The notes under the pieces were generated by a model that saw only the letters and a program-made list of their open reading frames with translations, was not told the origin of the DNA and searched no databases. Source: CAYTYX01 sp964442325 (GTDB lineage: Bacteria > Patescibacteriota > Saccharimonadia > Saccharimonadales > UBA10212). From it: 12,138 nucleotides of DNA. A program made the translations under genes and the position numbers. This document shows, in pieces, positions 1-6,111 of this stretch. Location: the NCBI GenBank assembly GCA_964442325.1, contig CAYTYX010000011.1, forward strand, positions 1 through 12,138, in the 5' to 3' direction. Position 1 is the stretch's first letter, and each line of letters opens with the position of its first letter.

Positions 1-1211
1 AAGTAGGCAAACTCGACAGCCGAGCGGGAGCGAGTAGCGGCGTCGCTAACTTTCATAACACCGCGGATAACGTAGGGTTGGCGACCAAACTCCGCCACTA
101 ACCAACCAAGCTCCACTGCCACTAGCCCAAGTACGCCTAGAGCCACAAATAAAATCAAAATCACTTTGGTGGCCCGCCAACGTTTTACGCTCAAGTAAAC
201 AAGTGGCACCAAAATCCCCAGCGTGCCGATACCAACCATACCGTCAAAAAAGTAGTGAACTGTCGTTGGTGGGCGATCGGATTGTGGCGTGGCATCAAGA
301 CCTAGCACTTGTCCGTCGGTATGGCCAGTTGCCAGCCAGCTAAGCAGATGTGGTACTTTAATCGAGTAGGCCAGCTCGCCATTTTTTATGATGCCGCCAA
401 TCTGCAGAGGCGCACCGGTTTGGGTGGTCTGTAAATCTTCAGCCGCCGCTAATTTATACGGTTCGTGAGTGGCATCAAACCTGCCGGCACGATCGCCAGC
501 TATAGCTACCGCCACTCCAAAGATAAGGGCTAAGACTGCCAGGGCTCGTACCAGTACCTGTAAGTTAGCTCGCAATTTAGCGGCCAGCTGGTGTCGCCAA
601 GCAATCCAGGCATAGACCGCCAGTAGTACCAGCACGGTTGTAAAAATATAAGCCAGAATCGAATGAGTAGTCTCGGGACCAACCGCTGGGTTAAAAATCG
701 CTTTGCGGGCGCTGATATTTATTGGACTACCAGCCGCGTCCAGCTGAAAGCCTTGCGGCGTTTGCATCCAGGCGTTAACTGTCGTTATAAAATATGCGCT
801 TAGCAAACTACCGGCCACTACCGGCAAACTACATAGCCAGTGCATCCACGGGCTAAAGCGTTTCCAGCTCAACATATAAACACTTAAAAACAGCGCTTCG
901 ACTAGAAATGCGAAGCCTTCTAGCGCAAACGCCACGCCGACCACTCTGCCGGCCAGCGCCATAAAGGTTGGCCATAACAGACTAAACTGCAAAGACACAA
1001 TCGTGCCGCTAACCGCGCCGGCAATAAATAAAATCACCAGGGCTTTGCTCCAGGTATGAGCCAGACCAACCGCCCGCGGTCGCTTCTTTAAAAGCCCAAA
1101 CAACTCGGTGGCCGAGATAATCAGCGGCAAACCCACACCAAACGTCACAAAAATTAAATGAAAGGCCAGGGTATCGCCAATCAAACTCCGCGCCGCCGTA
1201 ACTACGTCCAT
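1..1211 (-). CDS. cydA: Cytochrome bd ubiquinol oxidase subunit I (CydA), 3' end cut by window edge
   Basis: Catalytic subunit of a bd-type terminal oxidase, which oxidises quinol and reduces O2 to water in the cytoplasmic membrane. Reading from ATG 1209-1211 gives 403 residues, open at the window edge. Visible family landmarks are His18 (haem b595-type ligand, in AFHLIF), the Glu98/Glu105 pair, His183 (haem b558-type, in TTHSI), Lys253 and Glu258 of the Q-loop (YKLAAAE), Met325 (DGMVGIG) and the signature GRQPY at 376-380, where GRQPW is usual. The Q-loop is short and Asp stands where E. coli has Arg391, as in cyanide-insensitive-type relatives. The start is supported by the conserved N-terminus and a -10 box 8 nt upstream. 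It is divergent from the DoxX gene. CydB, if present, lies to the left, outside the window. The family call is firm; the subfamily call is less so. Confidence 0.93.
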   Translation of the reverse strand, partial: MDVVTAARSLIGDTLAFHLIFVTFGVGLPLIISATELFGLLKKRPRAVGLAHTWSKALVILFIAGAVSGTIVSLQFSLLWPTFMALAGRVVGVAFALEGFAFLVEALFLSVYMLSWKRFSPWMHWLCSLPVVAGSLLSAYFITTVNAWMQTPQGFQLDAAGSPINISARKAIFNPAVGPETTHSILAYIFTTVLVLLAVYAWIAWRHQLAAKLRANLQVLVRALAVLALIFGVAVAIAGDRAGRFDATHEPYKLAAAEDLQTTQTGAPLQIGGIIKNGELAYSIKVPHLLSWLATGHTDGQVLGLDATPQSDRPPTTVHYFFDGMVGIGTLGILVPLVYLSVKRWRATKVILILFVALGVLGLVAVELGWLVAEFGRQPYVIRGVMKVSDAATRSRSAVEFAY

Positions 1212-1219
1212 TGCTGGTA

Positions 1220-1225
1220 ATTATA
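1220..1225 (-). promoter_or_regulatory. -10 box of cydA, leaderless-type
   Basis: The minus strand reads TATAAT, ending 8 nt before the cydA ATG. Transcription would begin at or within a base or two of the start codon, with no room for a Shine-Dalgarno site. No good -35 box is visible. Confidence 0.55.
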
Positions 1226-1246
1226 GACGATTGGCTGCATAAGCAG

Positions 1247-1252
1247 TATGCT
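1247..1252 (+). promoter_or_regulatory. -10 box of the DoxX gene, leaderless-type
   Basis: TATGCT ends 6 nt before ATG 1259, so the mRNA should begin on the start codon. It lies back to back with the cydA -10 box inside a 47-bp divergent spacer. There is no clear -35 box. Confidence 0.45.
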
Positions 1253-1258
1253 GTAACA

Positions 1259-1738
1259 ATGAAAGATAGAGGTTTATACGCTTTAGCGCTTCTTAGAATT
1301 GGGTTAGGCTACATATTTTTGTGGGCCTTTTTAGATAAATTGTTTGGTTTCAAATACGCGACTTGCGCCGGCAAAGCGACTGGCTGTAGTCAGGCTTGGA
1401 TTCACGGTGGCTCGCCAACGGCTGGTTTTTTAGGCCACGCCACCACTGGACCATTTGCTAATCTTTACCATCACATGGCCGGTCACGCACTAGTAGATTG
1501 GGCCTTTATGCTCGGCCTTTTGTTCGTAGGGTTTGGTCTAGTCTTTGGCGCTTGGGTTAAATCAGCCAGTTTGGCCGGCATAGCGATGCTGGCACTGATG
1601 TGGAGTTCGCTACTTTGGCCGGCACAAACACCCGGTGTCGACGAGCATATCATCTACATCTTAGTTTTATTGGTTTTCTTGTTCGGCAATTTCCCAAACA
1701 AATGGACCCTCAAACTCTCCCGGATCAAATTGCCTTAA
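1259..1738 (+). CDS. DoxX/DoxD-like integral membrane protein
   Basis: A 159-residue protein with about four membrane segments (roughly residues 6-28, 80-98, 102-120 and 131-145). Early in the chain it has the ALLRIGLGYIFLWAFLDK pattern typical of DoxX/TQO small-subunit (DoxD-like) proteins. Members have been linked to thiosulfate:quinone oxidoreduction or to redox and oxidative-stress membrane complexes. The biochemical role here is not shown. An upstream in-frame TTG at 1211 would overlap the cydA start and precede the -10 box, so ATG 1259 is preferred. The loop at 31-65 carries two cysteines (in YATCAGKATGC), possibly redox active. Being divergent from cydA fits a shared respiratory context. 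Its stop overlaps the stop of the next gene on the opposite strand. Confidence 0.8.
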   Translation: MKDRGLYALALLRIGLGYIFLWAFLDKLFGFKYATCAGKATGCSQAWIHGGSPTAGFLGHATTGPFANLYHHMAGHALVDWAFMLGLLFVGFGLVFGAWVKSASLAGIAMLALMWSSLLWPAQTPGVDEHIIYILVLLVFLFGNFPNKWTLKLSRIKLP

Positions 1739-1989
1739 TTCTGAGTCAAGGCTGATTTACCAGCCAAGCGGAAAAGCGACTCTAAAGCTCTAGGCGAAGT
1801 AATTTCCGAATTATGGCTTATGGTAATCCCGTCGGCTGAGTCAACAAAGCCACGCACCCGGATGTCAGACTTCACTAGTGGTTCTGCGCCATCGAAGACC
1901 CCATAGATTCCTTCTTCGGACAAAGACTGCTCTAACTTTTCTTGGCCGGATAATTCTCTCGGCTCTTTGGTTCGTCCAAATATTTTCAT
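1735..1989 (-). CDS. Small protein of unknown function
   Basis: An 84-residue reading frame with no recognised family. It starts MKIFGRTKEP, is charged in its first third and looks like a small soluble alpha/beta protein (YGVFDGAEPLV, then RVRGFVDSADGITI). Evidence that it is real: a TATATT box ends 6 nt before the ATG, matching the leaderless pattern of neighbours; it fills the gap between two genes; and its stop is shared with the convergent DoxX gene on the palindrome TTAA. It lies 18 nt downstream of the FAD oxidase on the same strand and may be partly co-transcribed with it. Confidence 0.6.
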   Translation of the reverse strand: MKIFGRTKEPRELSGQEKLEQSLSEEGIYGVFDGAEPLVKSDIRVRGFVDSADGITISHNSEITSPRALESLFRLAGKSALTQN

Positions 1990-1995
1990 GTTTTA

Positions 1996-2001
1996 AATAT
2001 A
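1996..2001 (-). promoter_or_regulatory. -10 box of the 84-residue ORF, leaderless-type
   Basis: The minus strand reads TATATT, ending 6 nt before the ATG at 1987-1989. It lies in the 18-nt gap after the FAD oxidase gene. No -35 box was recognised. Confidence 0.4.
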
Positions 2002-2007
2002 CTCCAA

Positions 2008-3663
2008 TCAGTCAAAGTTTTCGCGGATGTGGGACATTGAAAAGTCCCAGCTGGCATCGGTTTTTTTGTGCGGATTAAAGATATCATCAGGGTCAAAAAT
2101 TTGCTTGGTTTCGCGCATCAGGCCAAACACTTTTTTGCCGTACATCTTGGGCAGCCACGGCCCGCGAATCATACCGTCGTTATGCTCACCGCTCAAACTG
2201 CCACCGTAGCTCAAAACCAGATTATTAACTTCTTCCATTGCCGGGCGCAACTTGGCGCGCTCTTTTGGGTCTTCGATCTTCATCAGCGGAATGACGTGGA
2301 AGTTGCCATCGCCCATATGGCCGGCTACCGTCGCCAGCAATTTATATTTTTTGATGATTTTTTGGAGCTTTGGCAAAAACTCGGGCAGGTGAGGCGGCGG
2401 CACAACTAGGTCATCAATAAACGGGGCGGTGTGTTTATCGTGCACTTTGCTGCGTAGCAGGTTAAAGCTCTCGCGCCGGATAATCCTAAACTTAAAGGCT
2501 TTAGATTCGGTGGAATCTTCTTCGGTGGCTTCCAGCTTGTAGGGCTTTAGCAGCAGCTTCATCTCGTGCACTCTGGCAGCCACTTCTTCGGGCGTATCGC
2601 CGGTAAATTCAATCAGTAAAATCAGTTTTGGAATACCGCGCAGTAGCAAAAACAAATCCGGCAGCAACTGAAAACCTAGCTTGATTAGCCGGCGCCAGCC
2701 CAGCGCTTTGTGGAACGAGAAAAAGAACTTAAAGCTCAGCTCTAGTGTGTAGTTATCGAAGCTCTCAAAGCTGGCCGGTTTTTGGGCCACAACCGTATTT
2801 ATTAGCTCGCCCAGACCATCCATATTCTTCATAAAACATACCAGCACGCCGGAGTGCGGCTTATCGTGAATAAGATGAAAATGAATGTCGGTTACTAGCC
2901 CGAGCGTGCCCTGCGAGCCCACAAACAATTTAGTCAGATCAAACACGCCGGCCTCACGATTCCAGACGTCCCACAGGTTATAGCCGGTAGAGTTTTTACT
3001 TACGTGCGGCTTGGCAGCCTTAATGACTTCGTAATTATCTTCCAGCAGTTTAATCATTTTGCGATACACTTCGCCTTCAAAGTTTTTTTGGCCCATTTTG
3101 CCAACCAACTCACGTCGCTCTAGCGGTTTGAGAGTATACGGCTTGCCATCGGCCAGAACCACTTCTAGCTGAGATACATAATTTTCGGTTTTGCCAAACT
3201 GTAGACTCTTTTCGCCACCGGAGTTATTGGCCACCATACCGCCCACGGTGGCAATCTCGCGGCTGGCTGGGAAGCTCGGCAGCAAACCGCCCTTTTTTAA
3301 GCTGGCTTTTTCAAAATCACGGTAAAACACACCAGGTTGGACCCGAGCGGCAAACTCGCTGACTTTTTCAAGCTTAGTAAAGTGCTTATTAAAATCGATA
3401 ATTACCGATTCATTAATGGCGCCGCCGCTCATACAAGTACCGCCACTGCGAGCGGTCAGGCTCAACCCCGGTGTCTTAGATTTTAACTGATTGGTTGCCG
3501 CCACCAACTTGGCAACATCGCTGGCAGATTTAGGGAAGACGACAAGACGGGGCTTTAGTTCAAACAGCGAGGCGTCATGGCTATAGAACTCCAGCGTCGC
3601 ATCGTCGGCCTTGAGTTCGCCCGTAAAACCAGTGCTCTCTAGCAGTTTCGTAAACTCGTCCAT
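2008..3663 (-). CDS. FAD-linked oxidase, GlcD / D-lactate dehydrogenase type
   Basis: A 551-residue flavoprotein of the PCMH-type FAD-binding family that oxidises D-lactate, glycolate or related 2-hydroxyacids. The N-terminal FAD domain shows VVFPKSASDV (about 41-50), the pyrophosphate-binding ARSGGTCMSGGAI (71-83) and VGGMVANNSGGEKS (140-153), with GSQGTLGLVTD later. The C-terminal cap has the metal-site motif AGHMGDGNFH (His449, Asp452, His456) and SGEHNDG (491-497). GEHNDG rather than GEHGIG recalls the larger YdiJ-like 2-hydroxyacid dehydrogenases, but there is no C-terminal Fe-S domain. A stretch at about 325-350 (KFFFSFHKALGWRR onward) is hydrophobic and basic, suggesting membrane association. 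The electron acceptor could be quinone or another carrier; with a cytochrome bd gene nearby a link to O2 is plausible but inferred. The substrate is not determined. Confidence 0.88.
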   Translation of the reverse strand: MDEFTKLLESTGFTGELKADDATLEFYSHDASLFELKPRLVVFPKSASDVAKLVAATNQLKSKTPGLSLTARSGGTCMSGGAINESVIIDFNKHFTKLEKVSEFAARVQPGVFYRDFEKASLKKGGLLPSFPASREIATVGGMVANNSGGEKSLQFGKTENYVSQLEVVLADGKPYTLKPLERRELVGKMGQKNFEGEVYRKMIKLLEDNYEVIKAAKPHVSKNSTGYNLWDVWNREAGVFDLTKLFVGSQGTLGLVTDIHFHLIHDKPHSGVLVCFMKNMDGLGELINTVVAQKPASFESFDNYTLELSFKFFFSFHKALGWRRLIKLGFQLLPDLFLLLRGIPKLILLIEFTGDTPEEVAARVHEMKLLLKPYKLEATEEDSTESKAFKFRIIRRESFNLLRSKVHDKHTAPFIDDLVVPPPHLPEFLPKLQKIIKKYKLLATVAGHMGDGNFHVIPLMKIEDPKERAKLRPAMEEVNNLVLSYGGSLSGEHNDGMIRGPWLPKMYGKKVFGLMRETKQIFDPDDIFNPHKKTDASWDFSMSHIRENFD

Positions 3664-3666
3664 AAA

Positions 3667-3683
3667 TCCTTAAGCTTATTGTA
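3667..3683 (-). promoter_or_regulatory. Extended -10 and tight ribosome site of the FAD oxidase
   Basis: The minus strand shows TGC-TACAAT (-10 at 3678-3683) and then AAGGA (3667-3671), only 3 nt before the ATG. The expected mRNA leader is about 8 nt and the Shine-Dalgarno spacing is unusually short, so initiation may be nearly leaderless here too. Confidence 0.45.
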
Positions 3684-3697
3684 GCAGGCTAGTTTGG

Positions 3698-3703
3698 TAT
3701 AAT
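3698..3703 (+). promoter_or_regulatory. Extended -10 box of the membrane sensor-like gene
   Basis: TGGTATAAT ends 9 nt before ATG 3713, giving a predicted leader of 0-3 nt. It is back to back with the FAD oxidase promoter in a 49-bp divergent spacer. A weak TTATTG lies 16 nt upstream of the -10 box. Confidence 0.55.
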
Positions 3704-3712
3704 TTGACTAGG

Positions 3713-4273
3713 ATGAAAAAGTGGATTACCTACGCGAGCTCCAGCAACTGGCTCAGAGTAGTTGGCGTGGGCACAATCATATTACTGGCTGCCTATGGGA
3801 TGGTTCAGCAGTCTACCAGACTGGCCGCCAACGATCTGCCTCTGGCAACCGCCCAGACCATCAAGCACCAGCTTGAGTCCGGTACTGCAGCCAAAGACGC
3901 TGTTCCGCCGGTTAAGACCGATTTGCGCAGTGACTCTACCATTTTTGCCAGCGTGACTGATAGCTCCAACCAACTACTAGCCAGCTCGGGCGAGCTAGAC
4001 GGGGCCACAACCTTGCCGCCCAGCGGCACATTTGCGCAGGCCGCTGCCAAAAATGGCACCTGGTTCACCTGGCAGCCAGAAAGTGGTGTCAGGCTCGCTA
4101 CCGAGATTTTGCCTTACCGCACCGCAACTACTTCCGGCTTTGTGGTAACCGGCCAATCACTCAAACTACCCGAGCAGCGCATTGCTACCTACGGCTGGAT
4201 TACACTCGCCGGCTGGCTGGCAATGGTACTCTGGGCCACATTTATACCGATTCCAGTCCGCAAATCTTCTTAA
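3713..4273 (+). CDS. Membrane protein with an extracytoplasmic sensor-like domain
   Basis: A 186-residue protein with two membrane helices (about 15-31 and 160-180) bracketing an outside domain of about 125 residues. The core reads like a PAS/Cache-type fold (SVTDSSNQLLASSGELDG, then WQPESGVRLAT and SGFVVTGQSL). The same order, a TWxPxxGVR element followed by GFVxxGxSL, occurs in uncharacterised membrane proteins of Actinobacteria and Chloroflexi (recalled, not searched). No kinase, GGDEF or other output domain follows; the protein ends in a short basic tail (PVRKSS). ATG 3713 is chosen over an in-frame TTG at 3704 because that codon touches the -10 box. It is divergent from the FAD oxidase. 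Ligand and partner are unknown. Confidence 0.75.
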   Translation: MKKWITYASSSNWLRVVGVGTIILLAAYGMVQQSTRLAANDLPLATAQTIKHQLESGTAAKDAVPPVKTDLRSDSTIFASVTDSSNQLLASSGELDGATTLPPSGTFAQAAAKNGTWFTWQPESGVRLATEILPYRTATTSGFVVTGQSLKLPEQRIATYGWITLAGWLAMVLWATFIPIPVRKSS

Positions 4274-4299
4274 ATCACCTAGTAAAACAAACAAACTTA

Positions 4300-4308
4300 T
4301 GCTAAAAT
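4300..4308 (+). promoter_or_regulatory. Extended -10 promoter of the RNA helicase
   Basis: TGC-TAAAAT is an extended -10 element with TAAAAT at 4303-4308. The predicted start is near 4315, leaving a leader of about 104 nt, in sharp contrast to the leaderless-type genes around it. Confidence 0.5.
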
Positions 4309-4331
4309 AGACTTAAGTTGTTTTATGAAAT

Positions 4332-4411
4332 GAATCCTAAGGTTTAGATAAATTTTACTCAGGCTTCATCTCGAGCAATCTACGAGTAAAAAAATTAAAC
4401 CAAAAGGATTC
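4332..4411 (+). promoter_or_regulatory. Helicase leader hairpin that covers the ribosome binding site
   Basis: Three nested complementary segments form one long stem: GAATCCT (4332-4338) with AGGATTC (4405-4411), GGTTTA (4341-4346) with TAAACC (4396-4401), and TTTTACTC (4353-4360) with GAGTAAAA (4384-4391). That is 21 base pairs with small A-rich internal loops and a loop of about 23 nt. The outer arm contains most of the Shine-Dalgarno sequence AAGGA (4404-4408), which lies 10 nt before ATG 4419, so the folded state should block translation. A six-codon uORF (ATG 4330 to TAG 4347, reading MNPKV) covers the 5' arm. The pairing is seen directly; a regulatory role, such as autoregulation by the helicase or temperature sensing, is inferred. 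Confidence 0.65.
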
Positions 4412-4418
4412 TCTTTTA

Positions 4419-5603
4419 ATGTATAGACAGAACCATTACGCCCATCGGACGAGTCGGGCCCCTTTTAGCAGACCCAAGCGCCAGCCGCGCGGCAGTGGCC
4501 GCACTATTGATCCGGCCCGCTTTATTAAAGTTGCCGATCCGGCCGCTAGCTCTAACTATAAATCTACCCACCAGTTTGCCGACTTTGCGATGCACCCGTT
4601 ACTTAAGGCCAATGTAACCTCCAAGGGCTACATTAACCCCTCTGAAATTCAAGATAAAACCATTACGCTAGGCCTAGAGGGCAAAAACGTGGTTGGCATT
4701 GCCAATACCGGCACCGGTAAAACCGCCGCGTTCGCGCTGCCAGTGTTAAATTCGCTGATGCGTAACCCCGGCAGCCAGGCTCTAATAATCGCGCCGACCC
4801 GCGAACTAGCCCAGCAAATCGAGGGCCAGTGCCACTTGCTGGCCAAAAACAGCAACCTCAGCGACGTTCTACTAATTGGCGGCGTGCCAATGGGTGGACA
4901 GCTGCGTTTACTGCGCCAGAACCCACGCTTGGTCATCGGCACCCCCGGCCGCATCAAAGACCACTTAAACCAACGCACGCTGTCTCTGGGCCGCTGCAAT
5001 ATGGTTGTACTAGACGAGGTAGACCGAATGCTAGATATGGGCTTTATCACCGATGTACGCTTTATTTTGGCCAAACTGCCGCTGCAGCGCCAATCGTTCT
5101 TCTTTAGCGCCACGCTTAGCCCCGAAATCCGTAACCTCATCGAGACTTTTGCGCCTAATCCAGAGGTAATTAATGTCAAAATTAGCGATACCAGCGCCAA
5201 TGTTCACCAAGACGTTGTCCGCTTTGCCGGCAAAATTCAGAAGATGGACACTCTGCATAATCTGTTAATTAGGCCGGACGTAAACAAAACGCTAATTTTT
5301 GGCAAAACCAAGTACGGCGTAGAACGCTTAGGCAAAGACCTAAAAGCCCGCGGCTTTAAGGCTGATGCCTTGCACGGTGGTAAAACCCAAGGCCAGCGCA
5401 AGCGCGCCCTCGACGCTTTTCGCGATAATCAAGTTAATGTTCTGGTGGCCACCGATGTAGCTGCTCGCGGTATAGATGTCAAAGACATCACCCATGTAAT
5501 TAACTTTGACCAGCCGCAAACTTACGATGACTATATCCACCGCATTGGCCGGGCCGGTCGGGCAGGGCAGCCCGGTCACGCCCTCACCTTTGTTGAGTCT
5601 TAA
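4419..5603 (+). CDS. DEAD-box ATP-dependent RNA helicase
   Basis: A 394-residue helicase that unwinds short RNA duplexes using ATP, with likely roles in ribosome assembly, RNA decay or cold adaptation. An Arg/Pro-rich tail of about 30 residues precedes the core. Motifs in order: Q motif (FADFAMHPLL to PSEIQ, 53-78), motif I ANTGTGKT (95-102), Ia PTREL (126-130), GG (159-160), Ib TPGR (175-178), II DEVD (199-202, a variant of DEAD), III SAT (230-232), IV TLIFGKTK, V VATDVAARGID, and VI HRIGRAGR (374-381). The protein ends about 13 residues after motif VI, so it lacks the long C-terminal RNA-binding tail of CsdA/DbpA-type proteins. The start is supported by AAGGA 10 nt upstream. Translation is probably controlled by the leader hairpin. 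Confidence 0.95.
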   Translation: MYRQNHYAHRTSRAPFSRPKRQPRGSGRTIDPARFIKVADPAASSNYKSTHQFADFAMHPLLKANVTSKGYINPSEIQDKTITLGLEGKNVVGIANTGTGKTAAFALPVLNSLMRNPGSQALIIAPTRELAQQIEGQCHLLAKNSNLSDVLLIGGVPMGGQLRLLRQNPRLVIGTPGRIKDHLNQRTLSLGRCNMVVLDEVDRMLDMGFITDVRFILAKLPLQRQSFFFSATLSPEIRNLIETFAPNPEVINVKISDTSANVHQDVVRFAGKIQKMDTLHNLLIRPDVNKTLIFGKTKYGVERLGKDLKARGFKADALHGGKTQGQRKRALDAFRDNQVNVLVATDVAARGIDVKDITHVINFDQPQTYDDYIHRIGRAGRAGQPGHALTFVES

Positions 5604-5661
5604 ACTTATACCCAGGTTTTTCCACAGGTTATTCACAAGTTTAACTTCGAAACATAATGCT
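5604..5661. other. Cluster of DnaA-box-like sites
   Basis: Just after the helicase stop lie TTATACCCA (5606-5614, weak), TTTTCCACA (5618-5626), TTATTCACA (5629-5637) and, inverted, TTATGCACA (5652-5660). The last two fit TTATNCACA exactly and TTTTCCACA differs at one base. The first three start 12 and 11 nt apart, close to one helical turn, as in DnaA-binding arrays. No dnaA, dnaN or other replication gene is in the window. This may be a replication origin, a DnaA titration site, or chance in an A+T-rich gap. Confidence 0.4.
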
Positions 5662-5698
5662 TGTGCATAAAACTGGCGCAGCCAACCAAAAAACGTGG

Positions 5699-5727
5699 TT
5701 GACCGGTCCTACGAACTTGCGTATAAA
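5699..5727 (+). promoter_or_regulatory. Strong sigma70-type promoter of small RNA 1
   Basis: TTGACC (5699-5704), a 17-nt spacer and TATAAA (5722-5727) form the best -35/-10 promoter in the window. The predicted start is 5733-5735. No ORF of useful size begins downstream before a terminator. Confidence 0.65.
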
Positions 5728-5732
5728 TATAG

Positions 5733-5843
5733 GTGGCACTGTGAGGTGTCAACGAATCCTAGCCGAAAGGCTAACGATTCGGGCCAAGTACTTCCTCGGA
5801 AGCAACTAGCAACAAACTAGGACCCGTCAAACGGTCCTTTTTT
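5733..5843 (+). ncRNA. Candidate small RNA 1, about 110 nt, structured
   Basis: An apparent stand-alone RNA gene bounded by the promoter at 5699-5727 and a terminator at 5820-5843. Foldable elements in order: hairpin 1, GGCAC (5735-5739) with GTGTC (5746-5750) around loop TGTGAG; hairpin 2, CGAATC plus TAGCC (5753-5764) with GGCTA and GATTCG (5769-5781), capped by a GAAA tetraloop; hairpin 3, CTTC/GAAG (5791-5802); then the terminator. It lacks the SRP loop motif, tRNA form, tmRNA ends and RNase P core, so no known class is assigned. Bases 5740-5749 are exactly complementary to 5920-5929 in the next small RNA. It could also be a leader attenuator for downstream sequence. Confidence 0.55.
5820..5843 (+). 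terminator. Rho-independent terminator of small RNA 1
   Basis: GGACC (5820-5824) pairs with GGTCC (5833-5837). GT/AC extend the stem past a bulged C to a CAA loop. Six T (5838-5843) follow. Confidence 0.7.
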
Positions 5844-5865
5844 GTTTTATTAATCACATCAACTA

Positions 5866-5894
5866 TTTACACACTAAACCATAGTTGTTATGCT
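5866..5894 (+). promoter_or_regulatory. Candidate promoter of small RNA 2
   Basis: TTTACA (5866-5871), a 17-nt spacer and TATGCT (5889-5894); predicted start near 5901. A 7-bp inverted repeat, CAACTAT (5860-5866) and ATAGTTG (5881-5887), overlaps the promoter and could be an operator or part of read-through RNA. Confidence 0.4.
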
Positions 5895-5900
5895 TTAAGT

Positions 5901-5968
5901 CAGGCTAGATAAAAAGCCAACACCTCACAAAATGAAGGGCGGATGCGAGTCCGCCCTTTCTCTTTTTC
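5901..5968 (+). ncRNA. Candidate small RNA 2, about 65 nt, complementary to small RNA 1
   Basis: A short transcript with the shape of a classic small RNA: 5' hairpin GGCT/AGCC (5903-5918), an unpaired A/C-rich segment (5919-5933), then a strong terminator. The unpaired segment contains ACACCTCACA (5920-5929), the exact reverse complement of 5740-5749 in small RNA 1, where six of the ten bases form the predicted loop of hairpin 1. Alternatively both belong to one RNA of about 230 nt closed by this 10-bp helix. No conserved ORF is visible. Confidence 0.45.
5934..5967 (+). terminator. Rho-independent terminator of small RNA 2
   Basis: AAGGGCGGA (5935-5943) pairs over 9 bp with TCCGCCCTT (5950-5958) around a 6-nt loop, followed by a pyrimidine/T-rich run. 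It is among the strongest hairpins in the window. Confidence 0.75.
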
Positions 5969-5976
5969 CTCACCCC

Positions 5977-6023
5977 TTGGCGAGAATCTGAAATTAGGAT
6001 ATAATAATGCCAACCTAAGGTTG
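5977..6023 (+). promoter_or_regulatory. Promoter and start-site inverted repeat before the decayed ORF
   Basis: TTGGCG (5977-5982), a 17-nt spacer and consensus TATAAT (6000-6005). The predicted start, near 6011-6012, falls on a perfect inverted repeat, CAACC-TAA-GGTTG (6011-6023). This could be an operator or a 5' stabilising hairpin. The leader to the ribosome site is about 90 nt. Confidence 0.6.
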
Positions 6024-6111
6024 AGATGTCGGTAGAAAGATTGTTCCACTCAAAAAAACACAAACACCCTGTATAGGATTGGCCAGAGTATATTTGCAGG
6101 AGGATTAGGCT

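Noticed and set aside
1211..1258. N-terminal extension of the DoxX protein from TTG 1211
   Set aside because: It would overlap the cydA start and precede the -10 box at 1247-1252; family similarity begins after ATG 1259.
2008..2010. UGA recoded as glycine (Gracilibacteria/Absconditabacteria)
   Set aside because: TGA ends the FAD oxidase at the expected family length, just before the next gene, so it acts as a stop.
5733..5843. SRP (4.5S), tmRNA, RNase P RNA or a tRNA
   Set aside because: The SRP GGAA-loop/AGCAG motif, tmRNA tRNA-like ends, RNase P core motifs and a cloverleaf are all absent; only the size and promoter/terminator layout fit such genes.
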